Positions 1 through 10,004 are shown, numbered from the stretch's first letter. The stretch: 64,000 nucleotides of DNA from Tianweitania aestuarii (GCF_018457165.1 NZ_JAFMNX010000004.1:235427-299426); one strand, 5' to 3'. A program made the numbers and translations. Notes: generated by a model from the letters alone, not told the origin.

Positions 1-1156
1 CGGGATTGGCCAGGAACGTGTTTCCATCCGTCACGAAGAGGGCAGGGGCCCCTTCGCGGCCATTGCCTTCCGCGGCATGCGCCTGGCGCACCGCATTGCT
101 GCCGGCGATCCGCGCCGAGCCACGACGAAACGCGTCGGCTATTCCGGTCGACAACATCGGCTGCGCTTGAACGGCACTCAGAGCCTGCGCGGCATTTGTT
201 TCGAAGTTTTCGGCCACGGCGTCGGGCACGACGATGATGCCGGGGTTGGTGCAGAACTGGCCGACACCCATGGTGAGCGACGCGGCCCAGTCCCTGGCGA
301 TCGTTTCGCCGCGCGCCTTGGCCGCTTCGGGTAACACGAAGACCGGATTGACCGAGCCGAGTTCGCCGAAGAACGGGATCGGCTCTTCGCGCGCATTGGC
401 GATGTCGAACAAGGCGCGTCCGCCGCGCAGCGACCCGGTGAAGCCGATCGCCTTGATGAGCGGATGGCGCACCAGCGCTTCGCCCGCTTCGTTGGTGTTG
501 GATTGCACGAGCGAAAACGTGCCGGGGTGCTGGCCGGTCTTCTCGATGGCTTCCAGAATGGCTTCGGCAACGATTTCGGCCGTGCCGGGATGGCCGGGAT
601 GACCTTTCACCACAACCGGGCATCCGGCCGCCAATGCGGATGCCGTGTCGCCGCCGGCGGTCGAGAAGGCGAGGGGGAAGTTCGACGCGCCGAATACGCC
701 CACAGGGCCGATCGGCCGCTGGATCAGCTTGATCTCAGGGCGCGCCGCAGGCTTGCGGTCGGGCATTGCCAGATCATGACGCTTGTCGAGATAGCTTCCG
801 TCGCGAATATGGCTGGCGAACAAGCGAAGCTGACCGGTCGTGCGACCGCGTTCACCTTCCAAACGTCCGGCAGGCAGACCGCTTTCGCGCGTACCGATCG
901 CGGTGATCGCCGCACCGCGCGCTTCGATCGCGTCGGCAATGGCGTCGAGAAACGCTGCGCGGTTTTCACGACTGGACGATCCGAACACCCAGAACGCATC
1001 CTCGGCAGCCTGAGCGGCGCGGTCGATATCATCCGCCGTGCCCAGCGCGAAACGCTGCGGTTCGCCGGAAACGGGGTCGGACTGGAAGCTTTGCGATCCT
1101 TCCACCCATTTTCCGGCAATCAGATGAGCGCCGCGCGGCTTGAAGCTGTCAGACAT
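1..1156 (-). CDS. 2-oxoglutarate semialdehyde dehydrogenase, partial (cut by the window's left edge)
   Basis: The reading frame is open from an ATG at 1156 to the window edge, about 385 residues of a family of about 525. It is an NAD(P)-dependent aldehyde dehydrogenase. The substrate-binding region GVFGASNFPLAFSTAGGD, the catalytic Glu in FFGELGSVNP and the nucleophile Cys in GQFCTNPG are all visible and typical of the ketoglutarate-semialdehyde subgroup. It would oxidise 2-oxoglutarate semialdehyde to 2-oxoglutarate, the last step of oxidative pentose breakdown. It lies 35 bp after the arabinose dehydrogenase gene on the same strand, with AAGGA upstream of the ATG. The family call is firm. 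The substrate is inferred from the neighbours. Confidence 0.85.
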   Translation of the reverse strand, partial: MSDSFKPRGAHLIAGKWVEGSQSFQSDPVSGEPQRFALGTADDIDRAAQAAEDAFWVFGSSSRENRAAFLDAIADAIEARGAAITAIGTRESGLPAGRLEGERGRTTGQLRLFASHIRDGSYLDKRHDLAMPDRKPAARPEIKLIQRPIGPVGVFGASNFPLAFSTAGGDTASALAAGCPVVVKGHPGHPGTAEIVAEAILEAIEKTGQHPGTFSLVQSNTNEAGEALVRHPLIKAIGFTGSLRGGRALFDIANAREEPIPFFGELGSVNPVFVLPEAAKARGETIARDWAASLTMGVGQFCTNPGIIVVPDAVAENFETNAAQALSAVQAQPMLSTGIADAFRRGSARIAGSNAVRQAHAAEGNGREGAPALFVTDGNTFLANP

Positions 1157-1191
1157 GGTCAGGTCCTTTTCGACCTCAGAAGTTTGCTGGA

Positions 1192-2118
1192 TTACATCTC
1201 GAAAGCATCAACAACGATCCGGCGGCCCAGCATGAAGGCGTCGGCGACATGCACAAGAGGCGCGAGATCGACGTCGATCGACGTCTCAGCGACAAGCTGC
1301 GCGAAGCGGGCATAGATCCCGTCATATTCGCTGTCGGCTTCCTGCATCATCACCTTGCCGTCGATCGTCATCTCGGCACCGCCGGATGACAGCTTGAGCT
1401 GGCCGTCGTTCGTTTCGATTTCGATATTCCAGGTTTGCGGCCCGGTCTGGCGCCAGTCGAAATCGGCCGACACGGTTTCACCGCTCGCGCCTGCAAATTG
1501 CAGCTGCGCGGCGATCGGCGCATCGCGTCCGTCGGGGAACTGGAGCTCCGCCGCCGTCACGCGAACCGGCTGCGGCAGGATTTCGGTGAGGATCGACAAG
1601 GCGTTAATGCCGGGATCGAACACGCCGAGCCCACCCGGCTGCCAGATCCATTCCTGGCCGGGATGCCAGCGCCGCACATCTTCCTTCCAGGTGATCCGAG
1701 CCGATTGCACCTGCCGCTTAGCCAGCCAGGCCTTTGCCGCCGGAACGGACGCGGCATAGCGCGAGTGCCAGGTGGCAAACAGGGCAACGCCTTCGTCGCG
1801 CGCAGCAGCAATCAGCGCTTCGACTTCGGCCACCGTCGCACCCGGCGGCTTCTCTAGCAGCACATGGCGCCCGGCCTTGATCGCCGTCCACGCCGCATCG
1901 AAGCGGGCCTGCGGCGGCATGCACAGCGCAACCGCCCCCACGTCCGGCCGACCGGCAAGCAGCTCTTCGATCGTGGCAAAATTCTCGACCCCATCCACCC
2001 CGGAATGCCGGCTGACGGTTGCGCTCAGCTCAAAGGCGCCGTTGCGGGTGATCGACGGGATATGCTGGTCCCGCGCGATCTTGCCGACACCGACGATTGC
2101 AATCTTAGTGGCTGTCAC
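1192..2118 (-). CDS. araA: L-arabinose/D-galactose 1-dehydrogenase (Gfo/Idh/MocA family)
   Basis: A protein of 308 residues with an N-terminal Rossmann fold (IAIVGVGKIARDQHIP) and the family's EKPPGAT motif at about residue 90. Length and sequence style match the Azospirillum-type L-arabinose 1-dehydrogenase, which oxidises the sugar to its lactone with NAD(P)+. I chose the GTG at 2118 because it sits directly before the Rossmann strand; it overlaps the end of the upstream dehydratase gene by 14 bp, indicating translational coupling. The name araA follows the Azospirillum usage (not E. coli arabinose isomerase). Galactose may also be a substrate, as enzymes of this type often accept both. Confidence 0.8.
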   Translation of the reverse strand: MTATKIAIVGVGKIARDQHIPSITRNGAFELSATVSRHSGVDGVENFATIEELLAGRPDVGAVALCMPPQARFDAAWTAIKAGRHVLLEKPPGATVAEVEALIAAARDEGVALFATWHSRYAASVPAAKAWLAKRQVQSARITWKEDVRRWHPGQEWIWQPGGLGVFDPGINALSILTEILPQPVRVTAAELQFPDGRDAPIAAQLQFAGASGETVSADFDWRQTGPQTWNIEIETNDGQLKLSSGGAEMTIDGKVMMQEADSEYDGIYARFAQLVAETSIDVDLAPLVHVADAFMLGRRIVVDAFEM

Positions 2119-3847
2119 GACCAACGGCCCTTCCGCGATTGCCCTTGAGGAAGTCGAGATCGGCCCCGGTATCGGCTCCCTGCACATGCTGCTGGTGCAG
2201 CCAGGCATAGCCGGATTGATATTGCTCGTGCTTGGGCTGCCAGGCAGCCAGACGGCTTGCAAGCTCCTCCGCGGAAATGTCGAGATGCAAACGGCGGTTC
2301 GGCACGTCGAGCTCGATGAAGTCGCCGTTCTGCACCACGGCCAGCGGTCCACCCGCAGCGGCCTCCGGCGAGGTGTGGAGCACAACGGTGCCGTAAGCGG
2401 TGCCCGACATGCGCGCATCCGAAATGCGCACCATGTCGGTGATGCCCTTGCGCAGCACCTTGGGCGGCAGACCCATATTGCCGACCTCGGCCATGCCCGG
2501 ATAACCCTTCGGGCCGCAATTCTTCATCACCATGACGCAGGTCTCGTCGATGTCGAGCGCCTCGTCGTTGATCTTGGCCTTGTAGTCGTCGATGTCCTCG
2601 AACACCACGGCGCGGCCGCGATGGGTCAAGAGATGCGCCGACGACGCCGACGGCTTCAAAACGGCACCCTTGGGCGCCAGATTGCCCGTGAGCACGACGA
2701 TGCCGCCGGACTGCGTCAGCGCCTTTTCGGCCGGGCGGATGACGTCCTCGTCGTGATTGGTGACGTCCTTGACCTGGTCCCACATCGTTTCGCCCGAAAC
2801 TGTGAGCGCGTCTTTGTGGAGCAGACCTGCTTCGCCGAGCCGCTTGATGACGACGGGCAGACCGCCGGCATAGAAGAACTCTTCCATCAGATATTTGCCC
2901 GATGGCATCAGGTTGACGATCGTCGGCACGTCGCGGCCGCAACGATCCCAGTCTTCCAGCGTCAGGTCGATACCGACGCGGCCGGCAATCGCCAGAAGGT
3001 GGATCACCGCATTGGTGGAGCCGCCGATCGCCGCATTGGTGCGGATGGCGTTCTCGAAGGCTTCCTTGGTGAGAACGTCGGACGGCTTGAGATCGTCTTT
3101 CACCATGTCGACGATGCGCCGGCCAGACATCTGCGCCATCACGCGGCGGCGGCTGTCGACGGCGGGAATGGCGGCATTGCCGGACAGCGCCATGCCCAGC
3201 GCTTCGGCCATCGACGCCATAGTCGAAGCGGTGCCCATCGTGTTGCAGGATCCGGCCGAACGCGACATCGAGGCTTCGGCTTCGGCGAATTCTTCCTGCG
3301 TCATCTCGCCCGCCTTCACCGCTTCGGAGAAGCGCCAGAGATGCGTGCCTGAGCCGACGCGCTCGCCCTTGTAATAGCCGTTGAGCATCGGCCCGCCGGT
3401 CACCACGATCGAGGGCATGTCGGTGGACGCCGCTGCCATCAGCAAGCTCGGCGTGGTCTTGTCGCAACCCACCAGAAGCACGCAGCCATCCATCGGCTGG
3501 CCACGGATCTGTTCTTCCACCGACATCGCCGCCAGATTGCGGAACATCATGGCCGTGGGGCGGAAACCGGATTCGCTGGCCGAAAAGGCCGGCACTTCAA
3601 CGGGGAAGCCGCCGGCTTCAAACACGCCGCGCTTCACCGATTCCGCGAGCACATTGAGATGTGCGTTGCAGGGCGTCAGCTCGGACCATGTGTTCATGAT
3701 GCCGATCACGGGGCGGCCATCGAACAGGTCGTGCGGGAAACCCTGGTTCTTCATCCAGCCGCGATGATAGATCTGGTCGCGGCCGGTGCCGCCGAACCAT
3801 TCCTGCGAGCGAAGCTTACGCGGCCATTCGGCCTTGGTGAACGCCAT
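2105..3847 (-). CDS. araC: L-arabonate dehydratase (IlvD/Edd family)
   Basis: A protein of 580 residues from the dihydroxyacid/sugar-acid dehydratase family. Three cluster-ligand cysteines are visible, in TPCNAHL, VGCDKTTPS and GSCNTMGTAS, as expected for an Fe-S enzyme. The N-terminus (KLRSQEWFGGTGRD) is typical of the arabonate/xylonate dehydratase branch rather than of IlvD. It would convert L-arabonate to L-2-keto-3-deoxyarabonate in the cytoplasm. The ATG at 3847 has AAAGGAG upstream and is preferred to an earlier in-frame ATG. It lies between gguC and the sugar dehydrogenase gene. The symbol uses the Azospirillum naming, not the E. coli regulator of the same name. Confidence 0.85.
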   Translation of the reverse strand: MAFTKAEWPRKLRSQEWFGGTGRDQIYHRGWMKNQGFPHDLFDGRPVIGIMNTWSELTPCNAHLNVLAESVKRGVFEAGGFPVEVPAFSASESGFRPTAMMFRNLAAMSVEEQIRGQPMDGCVLLVGCDKTTPSLLMAAASTDMPSIVVTGGPMLNGYYKGERVGSGTHLWRFSEAVKAGEMTQEEFAEAEASMSRSAGSCNTMGTASTMASMAEALGMALSGNAAIPAVDSRRRVMAQMSGRRIVDMVKDDLKPSDVLTKEAFENAIRTNAAIGGSTNAVIHLLAIAGRVGIDLTLEDWDRCGRDVPTIVNLMPSGKYLMEEFFYAGGLPVVIKRLGEAGLLHKDALTVSGETMWDQVKDVTNHDEDVIRPAEKALTQSGGIVVLTGNLAPKGAVLKPSASSAHLLTHRGRAVVFEDIDDYKAKINDEALDIDETCVMVMKNCGPKGYPGMAEVGNMGLPPKVLRKGITDMVRISDARMSGTAYGTVVLHTSPEAAAGGPLAVVQNGDFIELDVPNRRLHLDISAEELASRLAAWQPKHEQYQSGYAWLHQQHVQGADTGADLDFLKGNRGRAVGRDSH

Positions 3848-3870
3848 GGGAGACGCTCCTTTCCCTGCAA

Positions 3871-4872
3871 TCAAAGTGTCTGGACGGCAACGCGCGTGGC
3901 GGCCGGCGTTGAGCCGTCGATCGCCAAACCGTTGCGCAATGGCAGGCCGAACGCGGCCGCCTCGATTTCGAACTGGTCGCCGGCTTCTGTGCGGATGCCG
4001 TCGGCGAACGACAAAGTCGCCGTGCCGAACATATGCACATGCACGTCGCCCGGCTGGCGGAACACGCGATACTTGAAGTGGTGATGTTCCAGATTGGCGA
4101 TGGAATGCGACATGTTCGCTTCGCCCGACAGGAACGGCTTTTCGAAGATCACCTCGCCGCCCCGGCGAATGCGCGAAACGCCACGCACGTCTTCCGGCAG
4201 GGCGCCGATGCGGATTTCCGGCCCGAACGATGCGGGACGCAGCTTGGAATGCGCGAGATAGAGATAGTTCACCCGCTCCATCACATGATCGGAGAACTCG
4301 TTCGACAAGGCAAAGCCCAGCCGGAACGGCGTGCCGTCATCGCCGATCACATAGATGCCCGCCAGTTCCGGTTCTTCGCCGGCATCATCGGCAAAAACAG
4401 GGGAGGGAAGGTCGGCACCCGGTGCAACGAGGCTGGCGCCATTGCCCTTGTAGAACCATTCCGGCTGCACGCCGACGCCATCGCCCGCCGGCTTGCCGTT
4501 CTCGATCCCCATGCGGAACATCTTCATGGAATCGGTCAGCACCTCTTCCGCACCGGCCGCCTTCGCATGCATGGCGTTGCGGGTGGACGCCGAACCGAGA
4601 TGCGTCAAGCCGGTGCCGGTCAGATGCAGATGCGCCGGGTCCGGATGATGGATCGGCGACAGGAGCCGGTTTTCCTCATAGGCCTGCTGCAGGTCGACAG
4701 CTGCACCGAAGCCCAGGCTGCCGATCGTGGCGGCGAGGCTCTTGCCATTGCGGGCGCAGTCGAGGGCCAGCGCATAAACGCTCTGCGCGCCCCTGACTTC
4801 ATAGGCTTCCTTGCCTTCACGCGCGACCACTGCGAGCGCGCCATCCGGTTTTTTGATCTGCGACAGCAGCAT
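3871..4872 (-). CDS. gguC: GguC, FAH-superfamily enzyme; probable 2-keto-3-deoxyarabonate dehydratase
   Basis: A protein of 333 residues that resembles Agrobacterium GguC (AraD1-like) and belongs to the fumarylacetoacetate hydrolase superfamily. The C-terminal half carries the metal and substrate region of that fold, with the segment SNEFSDHVMERVNYL at about residues 195-209. The ATG at 4872 has GAGGAG upstream and lies 11 bp after gguB; the longer N-terminal extension is unlikely. The other arabonate-pathway enzymes are present and no DapA-type dehydratase lies in this operon. I therefore infer that GguC converts L-2-keto-3-deoxyarabonate to 2-oxoglutarate semialdehyde. The identity as GguC is firm; the reaction is inference. 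Confidence 0.8.
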   Translation of the reverse strand: MLLSQIKKPDGALAVVAREGKEAYEVRGAQSVYALALDCARNGKSLAATIGSLGFGAAVDLQQAYEENRLLSPIHHPDPAHLHLTGTGLTHLGSASTRNAMHAKAAGAEEVLTDSMKMFRMGIENGKPAGDGVGVQPEWFYKGNGASLVAPGADLPSPVFADDAGEEPELAGIYVIGDDGTPFRLGFALSNEFSDHVMERVNYLYLAHSKLRPASFGPEIRIGALPEDVRGVSRIRRGGEVIFEKPFLSGEANMSHSIANLEHHHFKYRVFRQPGDVHVHMFGTATLSFADGIRTEAGDQFEIEAAAFGLPLRNGLAIDGSTPAATRVAVQTL

Positions 4873-4883
4873 CGGCGCGCTCC

Positions 4884-6116
4884 TCAAGCCTTGTTGCGGT
4901 TGTAAACGTCGAAGGAAACGGCAGCGAGCAGAACGAGACCCTTCACCAGCTGCTGGTAGTCGATGCTGAGCTGCATGGCGCTTTGCATGCCCATGTTCAG
5001 CGCACCCATGATGAAGGCGCCGATCACCGCGCCCGTCACCTTGCCGACACCGCCATAAGCGGAAGCGCCGCCGATAAAGCAGGCTGCGATCACGTCGAGT
5101 TCGAGGCCGGTGCCGTTCTTGGCGGTAGCACTGCCGACACGGGCAAAGAACACGAGACCGGCAACGGCTGCCAACACGCCCATGTTGACGAACGCCAGGA
5201 ACACGATGCGCTCGGTCTTCACGCCCGAAAGCTTGGCCGCCTTTTCATTGCCGCCCACGGCATAAACGCGGCGGCCGATTGTGGTGCGGGTCGTCACGAA
5301 GGCATAGATCGCGATCAACAGCGCCATCAGGATCAGGACGTTCGGCAAACCGCGATTGGTCGACATGAGGTAACCCATGTAGAGGATCGCGAGCGCAACG
5401 ATGGCCATGCGGCCGAAGAAGAAGGCGGAAGGCTCATGCACGTTGCCGAGCCCGGCCTTGCGGCCGCGCTTGCCGATCCCGAACACGAGAAAGGCGAGAG
5501 CAACAACGGCCGCCAGGATCAGCGTCGTGGAATTCGCCAGATCGAAGGCGGGAAGGAAATCCGGGATCGTACCGGTGGACAGTGCCCGCAACGATGGTGG
5601 GATCGGCGAGATCGAGGATGATGAGCCGAGCGCCATGAAGGTGAGGCCGCGAAACACCAGCATTCCCGCTAGCGTCACGATAAAGGAGGGGATGCGCAGA
5701 TAAGCCACGAAATAGCCCTGCACCGCCCCGATCGCTGCACCCACGCAAAGGCAGATCAGCACCGCCAGCGGAACCGGCAGATCATAGAGCACCATCAAAA
5801 CAGCGCCGAACGCCCCGACGAAGCCCACCACCGAGCCGACCGACAGATCGATGTTGCCGGTGATGATGATCATCAGCATGCCGATGGCCATGATGATCAC
5901 ATAGCTGTTCTGCAGGAACAGGTTGGTCAGGTTGGAGGCCGACACGAAGGTCGGGCGTCCGGTCAAAGCGGAATAGATCGCGAAGAACAGGACGATGGCG
6001 ACCAGCGCCACCAGCATGCCGTATTCGCGCAGATGGTTCTTGAAGTAACCGAGGCTCGAGCCGCTGTCTTCCTCGCGCGAAGCATCGCTCTTCGCGTCAA
6101 ACGTCTTGATGCTCAT
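4884..6116 (-). CDS. gguB: Sugar ABC transporter permease GguB
   Basis: A protein of 410 residues, about 8-10 hydrophobic segments, of the BPD_transp_2 (RbsC/XylH) family. The conserved motif [13 protein letters not shown] is visible at about residue 80. It forms the membrane channel for the sugar captured by ChvE and powered by GguA. A soluble loop of about 40 residues near the middle ([18 protein letters not shown]) is typical of the XylH/GguB type. The start ATG overlaps the gguA stop by 4 bp (ATGA), so the two are translationally coupled. Confidence 0.93.
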   Translation of the reverse strand: MSIKTFDAKSDASREEDSGSSLGYFKNHLREYGMLVALVAIVLFFAIYSALTGRPTFVSASNLTNLFLQNSYVIIMAIGMLMIIITGNIDLSVGSVVGFVGAFGAVLMVLYDLPVPLAVLICLCVGAAIGAVQGYFVAYLRIPSFIVTLAGMLVFRGLTFMALGSSSSISPIPPSLRALSTGTIPDFLPAFDLANSTTLILAAVVALAFLVFGIGKRGRKAGLGNVHEPSAFFFGRMAIVALAILYMGYLMSTNRGLPNVLILMALLIAIYAFVTTRTTIGRRVYAVGGNEKAAKLSGVKTERIVFLAFVNMGVLAAVAGLVFFARVGSATAKNGTGLELDVIAACFIGGASAYGGVGKVTGAVIGAFIMGALNMGMQSAMQLSIDYQQLVKGLVLLAAVSFDVYNRNKA

Positions 6117-7648
6117 GCAGCGTCTCTCCCTGCGGTGCGGATGATGGCGCGCATGATGCTTTCCTGCGTTGCCTCTCCCCGCGCCAGTTCGGCCACGAAG
6201 CGGCCTTCGTTCATGACGTAGATACGGTCGCACATCCCCAGCAATTCCGGCATTTCCGATGAGATCATCAGGATGCCTTTGCCTTCGGATGCGAGCCGCT
6301 CGATGATGGAATAGATCTCGAACTTGGCGCCCACGTCGATGCCGCGCGTCGGCTCGTCGAGGATCAGCAGTTCGGGATCCGAAAACAGCCACTTCGACAG
6401 CACGACCTTCTGCTGGTTGCCGCCAGACAGGTTGAGTGTCTTGTGGAAGATGTCGGACGAACGGATGCGCAGGCTGGTGCGGTAATCCTCCGCCACCGTG
6501 CGCTCGCGTTCGGTATCGATCACGCCATTCTTGGCGATCTCGGGCAGATTGGCGAGCGACACGTTCTGGCGAATGTCGTCTTCAAGCAGCAGGCCATATT
6601 GCTTGCGGTCTTCGGTCACGTAAGCCAGCCCGGCATCGATCGCCCGCGTAATGGTCGAAACATCCACCGGCTTGCCATGGATGAACGCTTCGCCGGACAC
6701 GTTGCGCCCATAGGACCGGCCGAAGATGCTCATCGCAAGCTCGGTGCGGCCAGCGCCCATCAGACCGGCAATGCCGACGATTTCGCCCTTTCGGACGTTG
6801 AAGGACACGTCTTTGACGATGCGGCGCTGCGTGTTGAGGTGATGATAGGCGTTCCAGTCCTTCACCTCAAACAGCGTCTCGCCGATATTGGGGTGGCGCG
6901 GCGGATAGCGGTCGTCGAGCTGGCGACCGACCATGTCGCTGATGATGCGATCTTCGCTGACGCCGTTGGTGGCATCGAGGGTGGACACGGTGGAGCCGTC
7001 GCGCAGAACGGTGATGCTGTCGGCCACGCGCGAAATCTCGTTCAGCTTGTGGCTGATCATGATCGAGGTCATGCCCTCGGCCTTGAAGGCCAGCAGAAGA
7101 TCGAGCAGCGCCTGGCTGTCGCGCTCGTTCAAACTGGCGGTCGGCTCGTCGAGGATGAGCAGCCGGACCTTTTTCGAAAGCGCCTTGGCGATTTCCACCA
7201 GCTGCTGCTTGCCGACGCCAAGATCCTTGATCAGCGTTGCCGGGCTTTCCGAAAGGCCGACCTGCGCGAGCAGCTTTTCGGTGCGCGCAAAGACCTGATC
7301 CCAGTCGATCACGCCGAAGCGCGAGATTTCGTTGCCGAGAAAGATGTTCTCGGCAATCGACAGAAGTGGCACGAGCGCCAGTTCCTGATGGATGATGATG
7401 ATGCCGGCATGTTCGCTGTCGCGAATGCCGCGAAAGGCTTTCACCTTTCCGTCGAAGATGATGTCGCCCTGGTAGGAGCCATGCGGGTAAACGCCCGACA
7501 GGACCTTCATCAGCGTCGATTTGCCGGCGCCGTTTTCGCCGCAGATGGCGTGAATTTCGCCGTGTTGAACCGTGAGGTTGACGTCGTCCAAGGCTTTAAC
7601 GCCGGGAAACGTCTTGGTGATGCCGCGCATCTCGAGGATCGGTGCCAA
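6113..7648 (-). CDS. gguA: Sugar ABC transporter ATPase GguA (two ATPase domains)
   Basis: A protein of 511 residues with two fused ABC domains, as in MglA, RbsA and XylG. The first has a Walker [10 protein letters not shown] at about residues 38-46 and a Walker [10 protein letters not shown]. The second has the degenerate Walker [11 protein letters not shown] and a full signature LSGGNQQKV followed by [11 protein letters not shown]. The start appears to be TTG at 7648, eight bases after GGGAG; an ATG six codons later is the alternative. It drives import of arabinose, galactose or related sugars through GguB. A gap of about 100 bp holding two hairpins separates it from chvE. Confidence 0.92.
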   Translation of the reverse strand: MAPILEMRGITKTFPGVKALDDVNLTVQHGEIHAICGENGAGKSTLMKVLSGVYPHGSYQGDIIFDGKVKAFRGIRDSEHAGIIIIHQELALVPLLSIAENIFLGNEISRFGVIDWDQVFARTEKLLAQVGLSESPATLIKDLGVGKQQLVEIAKALSKKVRLLILDEPTASLNERDSQALLDLLLAFKAEGMTSIMISHKLNEISRVADSITVLRDGSTVSTLDATNGVSEDRIISDMVGRQLDDRYPPRHPNIGETLFEVKDWNAYHHLNTQRRIVKDVSFNVRKGEIVGIAGLMGAGRTELAMSIFGRSYGRNVSGEAFIHGKPVDVSTITRAIDAGLAYVTEDRKQYGLLLEDDIRQNVSLANLPEIAKNGVIDTERERTVAEDYRTSLRIRSSDIFHKTLNLSGGNQQKVVLSKWLFSDPELLILDEPTRGIDVGAKFEIYSIIERLASEGKGILMISSEMPELLGMCDRIYVMNEGRFVAELARGEATQESIMRAIIRTAGRDAA

Positions 7649-7679
7649 AAAACGCGCTCCCGCAGGCGTGAGGGATCGT

Positions 7680-7740
7680 GGACGGCCGCAAGCGACCGTC
7701 CGGCAAGAAGAGGAATGGGCGGAACGGCGAGCCGTCCCGC
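7680..7740 (-). promoter_or_regulatory. Two hairpins between chvE and gguA
   Basis: Hairpin one pairs 7680-7685 with 7696-7701 (GGACGG with CCGTCC). Hairpin two pairs 7719-7728 with 7731-7740 (one G:U pair in ten). Neither is followed by a U-run in the chvE direction, so they are more likely an mRNA-stabilising or partially terminating element that favours chvE over gguAB. The second could act as a U-run terminator only on the plus strand. Confidence 0.55.
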
Positions 7741-7752
7741 TTTTTAGAAGGA

Positions 7753-8820
7753 TCAGGGCTTGATCTGGTCGGCCGTGTAATAGCCGCTATCAACCAGAAC
7801 CGGCGTGATGTTTTCCTTCGTCACCAGAACTGGCTTCAGAAGATAAGCCGGCACGACCTTTTCACCGTTGTCATAGGTCTTGGTGTCGTTGACCTCGGGC
7901 TCCTTGCCCTGTCCAACGGCGTCGATCATGTTGACCGTGACCTTGGCGAGTTCGCGCGTGTCCTTGAAGATCGTGGAATACTGCATGTCGTTCTGGATCG
8001 ACTTCACCGAAGGCACTTCGGCGTCCTGACCGGACACGATCGGCATTTTCATGTCGCCCTGGCCATAGCCGACGGCGGTCAAAGCCGAGATGATGCCGAT
8101 CGACAGACCGTCATACGGCGACAGCACGGCATCGACCTTCTTGTCGCCGTAGTAGGACGACAGGAGGTTGTCCATGCGGGCCTGCGCAACGGCTGGATCC
8201 CAGCGCAGCGTGCCGACCTTTTCCATGCCCGTTTCGCCCGAAACCACCACCAGCTTGCCGCTGTCGATGTAAGGCTGCAGCACGCTCATGGCGCCGTTGT
8301 AGAAGAAGAAGGCGTTGTTGTCGTCCGGCGAGCCGCCGAACAGTTCGATGTTGAACGGGCCTTCTTCCGTTTCGAGCTTCAAACCGTCGACGATCGACTG
8401 CGCCTGCAGCACGCCGACCTGTTCGTTGTCGAACGTGGTGTAGTAGTCGACATTCGGCGAATTGCGGATCAGGCGGTCATAGGCGATGACCTTGATGCCC
8501 TTGTTATGCGCCTGTTCCAGAACGTCCGTCAGCGTGGTGCCGTCGATGGAGGCGATCACCAGCGTCTGAACGCCGGCTGCCACCATGTTTTCCAGCTGGC
8601 TGATCTGCGTCGGGATATCGTCCTCGGCATATTGCAGATCGGTCTTGTAGCCGCGGTCCTGCAGCTGCTTGACCATGTTGTCGCCATCGGCGATCCAGCG
8701 GGCCGAAGCCTTGGTCGGCATCAAAACGCCGACGGTGCCCTTTTCCTGCGCAAAAGCAGGCGCGCCCAGAATGGTGGCGGTGAAAAGGGTTGCCGCGAGC
8801 GCGGTCTTCAAAAATCGCAT
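7753..8820 (-). CDS. chvE: Periplasmic sugar-binding protein ChvE
   Basis: A protein of 355 residues with a signal peptide of about 24 residues ending in APAFA. The mature part begins [17 protein letters not shown], the signature of the ChvE/XylF/MmsB-type pentose/hexose-binding proteins. It binds arabinose, galactose, glucose and similar aldoses for GguAB. In Agrobacterium the same protein also presents sugars to the VirA sensor; no vir gene is seen here, so a transport role is the safe call. The ATG at 8820 has GGGAGG seven bases upstream. It is the first gene of the seven-gene operon and is divergent from the LysR gene at 8997. Confidence 0.93.
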   Translation of the reverse strand: MRFLKTALAATLFTATILGAPAFAQEKGTVGVLMPTKASARWIADGDNMVKQLQDRGYKTDLQYAEDDIPTQISQLENMVAAGVQTLVIASIDGTTLTDVLEQAHNKGIKVIAYDRLIRNSPNVDYYTTFDNEQVGVLQAQSIVDGLKLETEEGPFNIELFGGSPDDNNAFFFYNGAMSVLQPYIDSGKLVVVSGETGMEKVGTLRWDPAVAQARMDNLLSSYYGDKKVDAVLSPYDGLSIGIISALTAVGYGQGDMKMPIVSGQDAEVPSVKSIQNDMQYSTIFKDTRELAKVTVNMIDAVGQGKEPEVNDTKTYDNGEKVVPAYLLKPVLVTKENITPVLVDSGYYTADQIKP

Positions 8821-8996
8821 GTGGTCCTCCCAGGGATCCGTTTGACGCAGACCAGACGATGCCGCCGAAACAAGCGCGCGAACGTCTCCATCCGATCTCC
8901 CAATCGGGTGTGGCCTCATCGGTATTCTCCTGCCGGTATGTCGGTCAAATCAGAATGATGCTGTGCGATATAGCATTTCCGGTATATCGTTGAGCC
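8821..8996. promoter_or_regulatory. chvE/gbpR divergent control region with a perfect inverted repeat
   Basis: The 176-bp gap between two divergent genes must hold both promoters. At 8966-8989 there is a perfect repeat CGATATA-N10-TATATCG, ending 7 bp before the LysR gene start. This is a likely operator for the regulator. CGGTAT occurs three times, at 8920, 8934 and 8980. A smaller repeat CCGAT-N6-ATCGG is at 8892-8907. No strong -35/-10 pair was assigned. Confidence 0.6.
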
Positions 8997-10004
8997 ATGA
9001 ACACCTCCGCCACATCCACCAGCCCCGGTTCCATGCGCGATCGATTGATCCGCCGCGGCCTGAAACTGACCCATCTGCGCCTGCTCGCGGTGCTCAGCGA
9101 AACCGGCCAGATCCGCGCTGCGGCGACCCAGCTCGCCATGACGCAACCCGCCGCCTCGCGCCTTCTTGCCGAACTCGACACGATCACCGGCGCCAAGCTT
9201 TATGATCGCCACCCCCGCGGGGTGGTGCTGACGCCTTTCGGCCTGAAGCTCGCGGATTGGGCCGGCAAGATCATGCGCGATCTCGATGCGGCCGATCGCG
9301 AAATCGGCGAAATGGAAGCCGGCCGCAGCGGCTTCGTGTCGATCGGTTCGGTGACGGGTCCGGCACTCGATCTCGTTCTGCCGGTGCTGCGCCAGACCCG
9401 CGTCACGCATCCCAACATCGCCACCAATATCTTTGTGGATACCAGCGACAAGCTCGCCGATCTGCTTCTGAGCGAGCGCCTCGATTTCTTGGTCGGCCGC
9501 ATTCCCTCCGATGTCGATCACGGCCGTTTCGCCGCGCGTCAGATCGGTCCGGAACCGATGAGCCTGATCGTGCGCCAAGATCATCCGTTGATCCGCACCG
9601 GCAGCACTGCGCTGGCCGATTACGTGGATTATGACTGGGTGCTTCAGGCGCCCGGCGGCCTGCTGCGCACGACGGTGGAAACCTACATCCTGAGCAAGGG
9701 TCTTCCCCTCCCGCAGCGCGTGTTCAGCACCTCGTCGACCCTGATGACGCTGGCGATCATCTCGCAGTCGAACGCGATTGCGGCCTTGTCGGAAGCGGTG
9801 GCGGATTTCTTTGCCAAGCCCGACGGGCTGAACGCGCGCATCGCCACGCTTCCGGCCGCGCCCGATCTCGCGGTCTCGCCCTATTCCCTTCTTCGCTCCA
9901 GGGATCGTCCCCTGTCACCGGCGTCACAGACGATCTGGGACCTCGTTGAAGATCGGCTGCAAGCAAGCGAAGATGAGGCCAAGCTCAGCGGTTTACAAAA
10001 ATAA
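8997..10004 (+). CDS. gbpR: LysR-family regulator of the chvE operon (GbpR/GguR type)
   Basis: A protein of 335 residues with an N-terminal helix-turn-helix (about residues 33-55, QIRAAATQLAMTQPAASRLL) and a LysR substrate-binding domain. It lies divergent to chvE, the arrangement known for Agrobacterium gbpR, which controls chvE in response to sugars. The ATG at 8997 follows directly after the inverted repeat at 8966-8989, so the protein may repress its own gene by binding there. The next operon, for a second sugar importer, begins 54 bp downstream and could share its control. Confidence 0.85.
   Translation: MNTSATSTSPGSMRDRLIRRGLKLTHLRLLAVLSETGQIRAAATQLAMTQPAASRLLAELDTITGAKLYDRHPRGVVLTPFGLKLADWAGKIMRDLDAADREIGEMEAGRSGFVSIGSVTGPALDLVLPVLRQTRVTHPNIATNIFVDTSDKLADLLLSERLDFLVGRIPSDVDHGRFAARQIGPEPMSLIVRQDHPLIRTGSTALADYVDYDWVLQAPGGLLRTTVETYILSKGLPLPQRVFSTSSTLMTLAIISQSNAIAALSEAVADFFAKPDGLNARIATLPAAPDLAVSPYSLLRSRDRPLSPASQTIWDLVEDRLQASEDEAKLSGLQK

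Noticed and set aside
1772..3352. Open frame of over 500 codons on the plus strand opposite the arabonate dehydratase gene
   Set aside because: It is the antisense shadow of a high-G+C gene: the product is rich in His, Arg and Asp repeats, matches no family, and the minus-strand gene has intact catalytic motifs.
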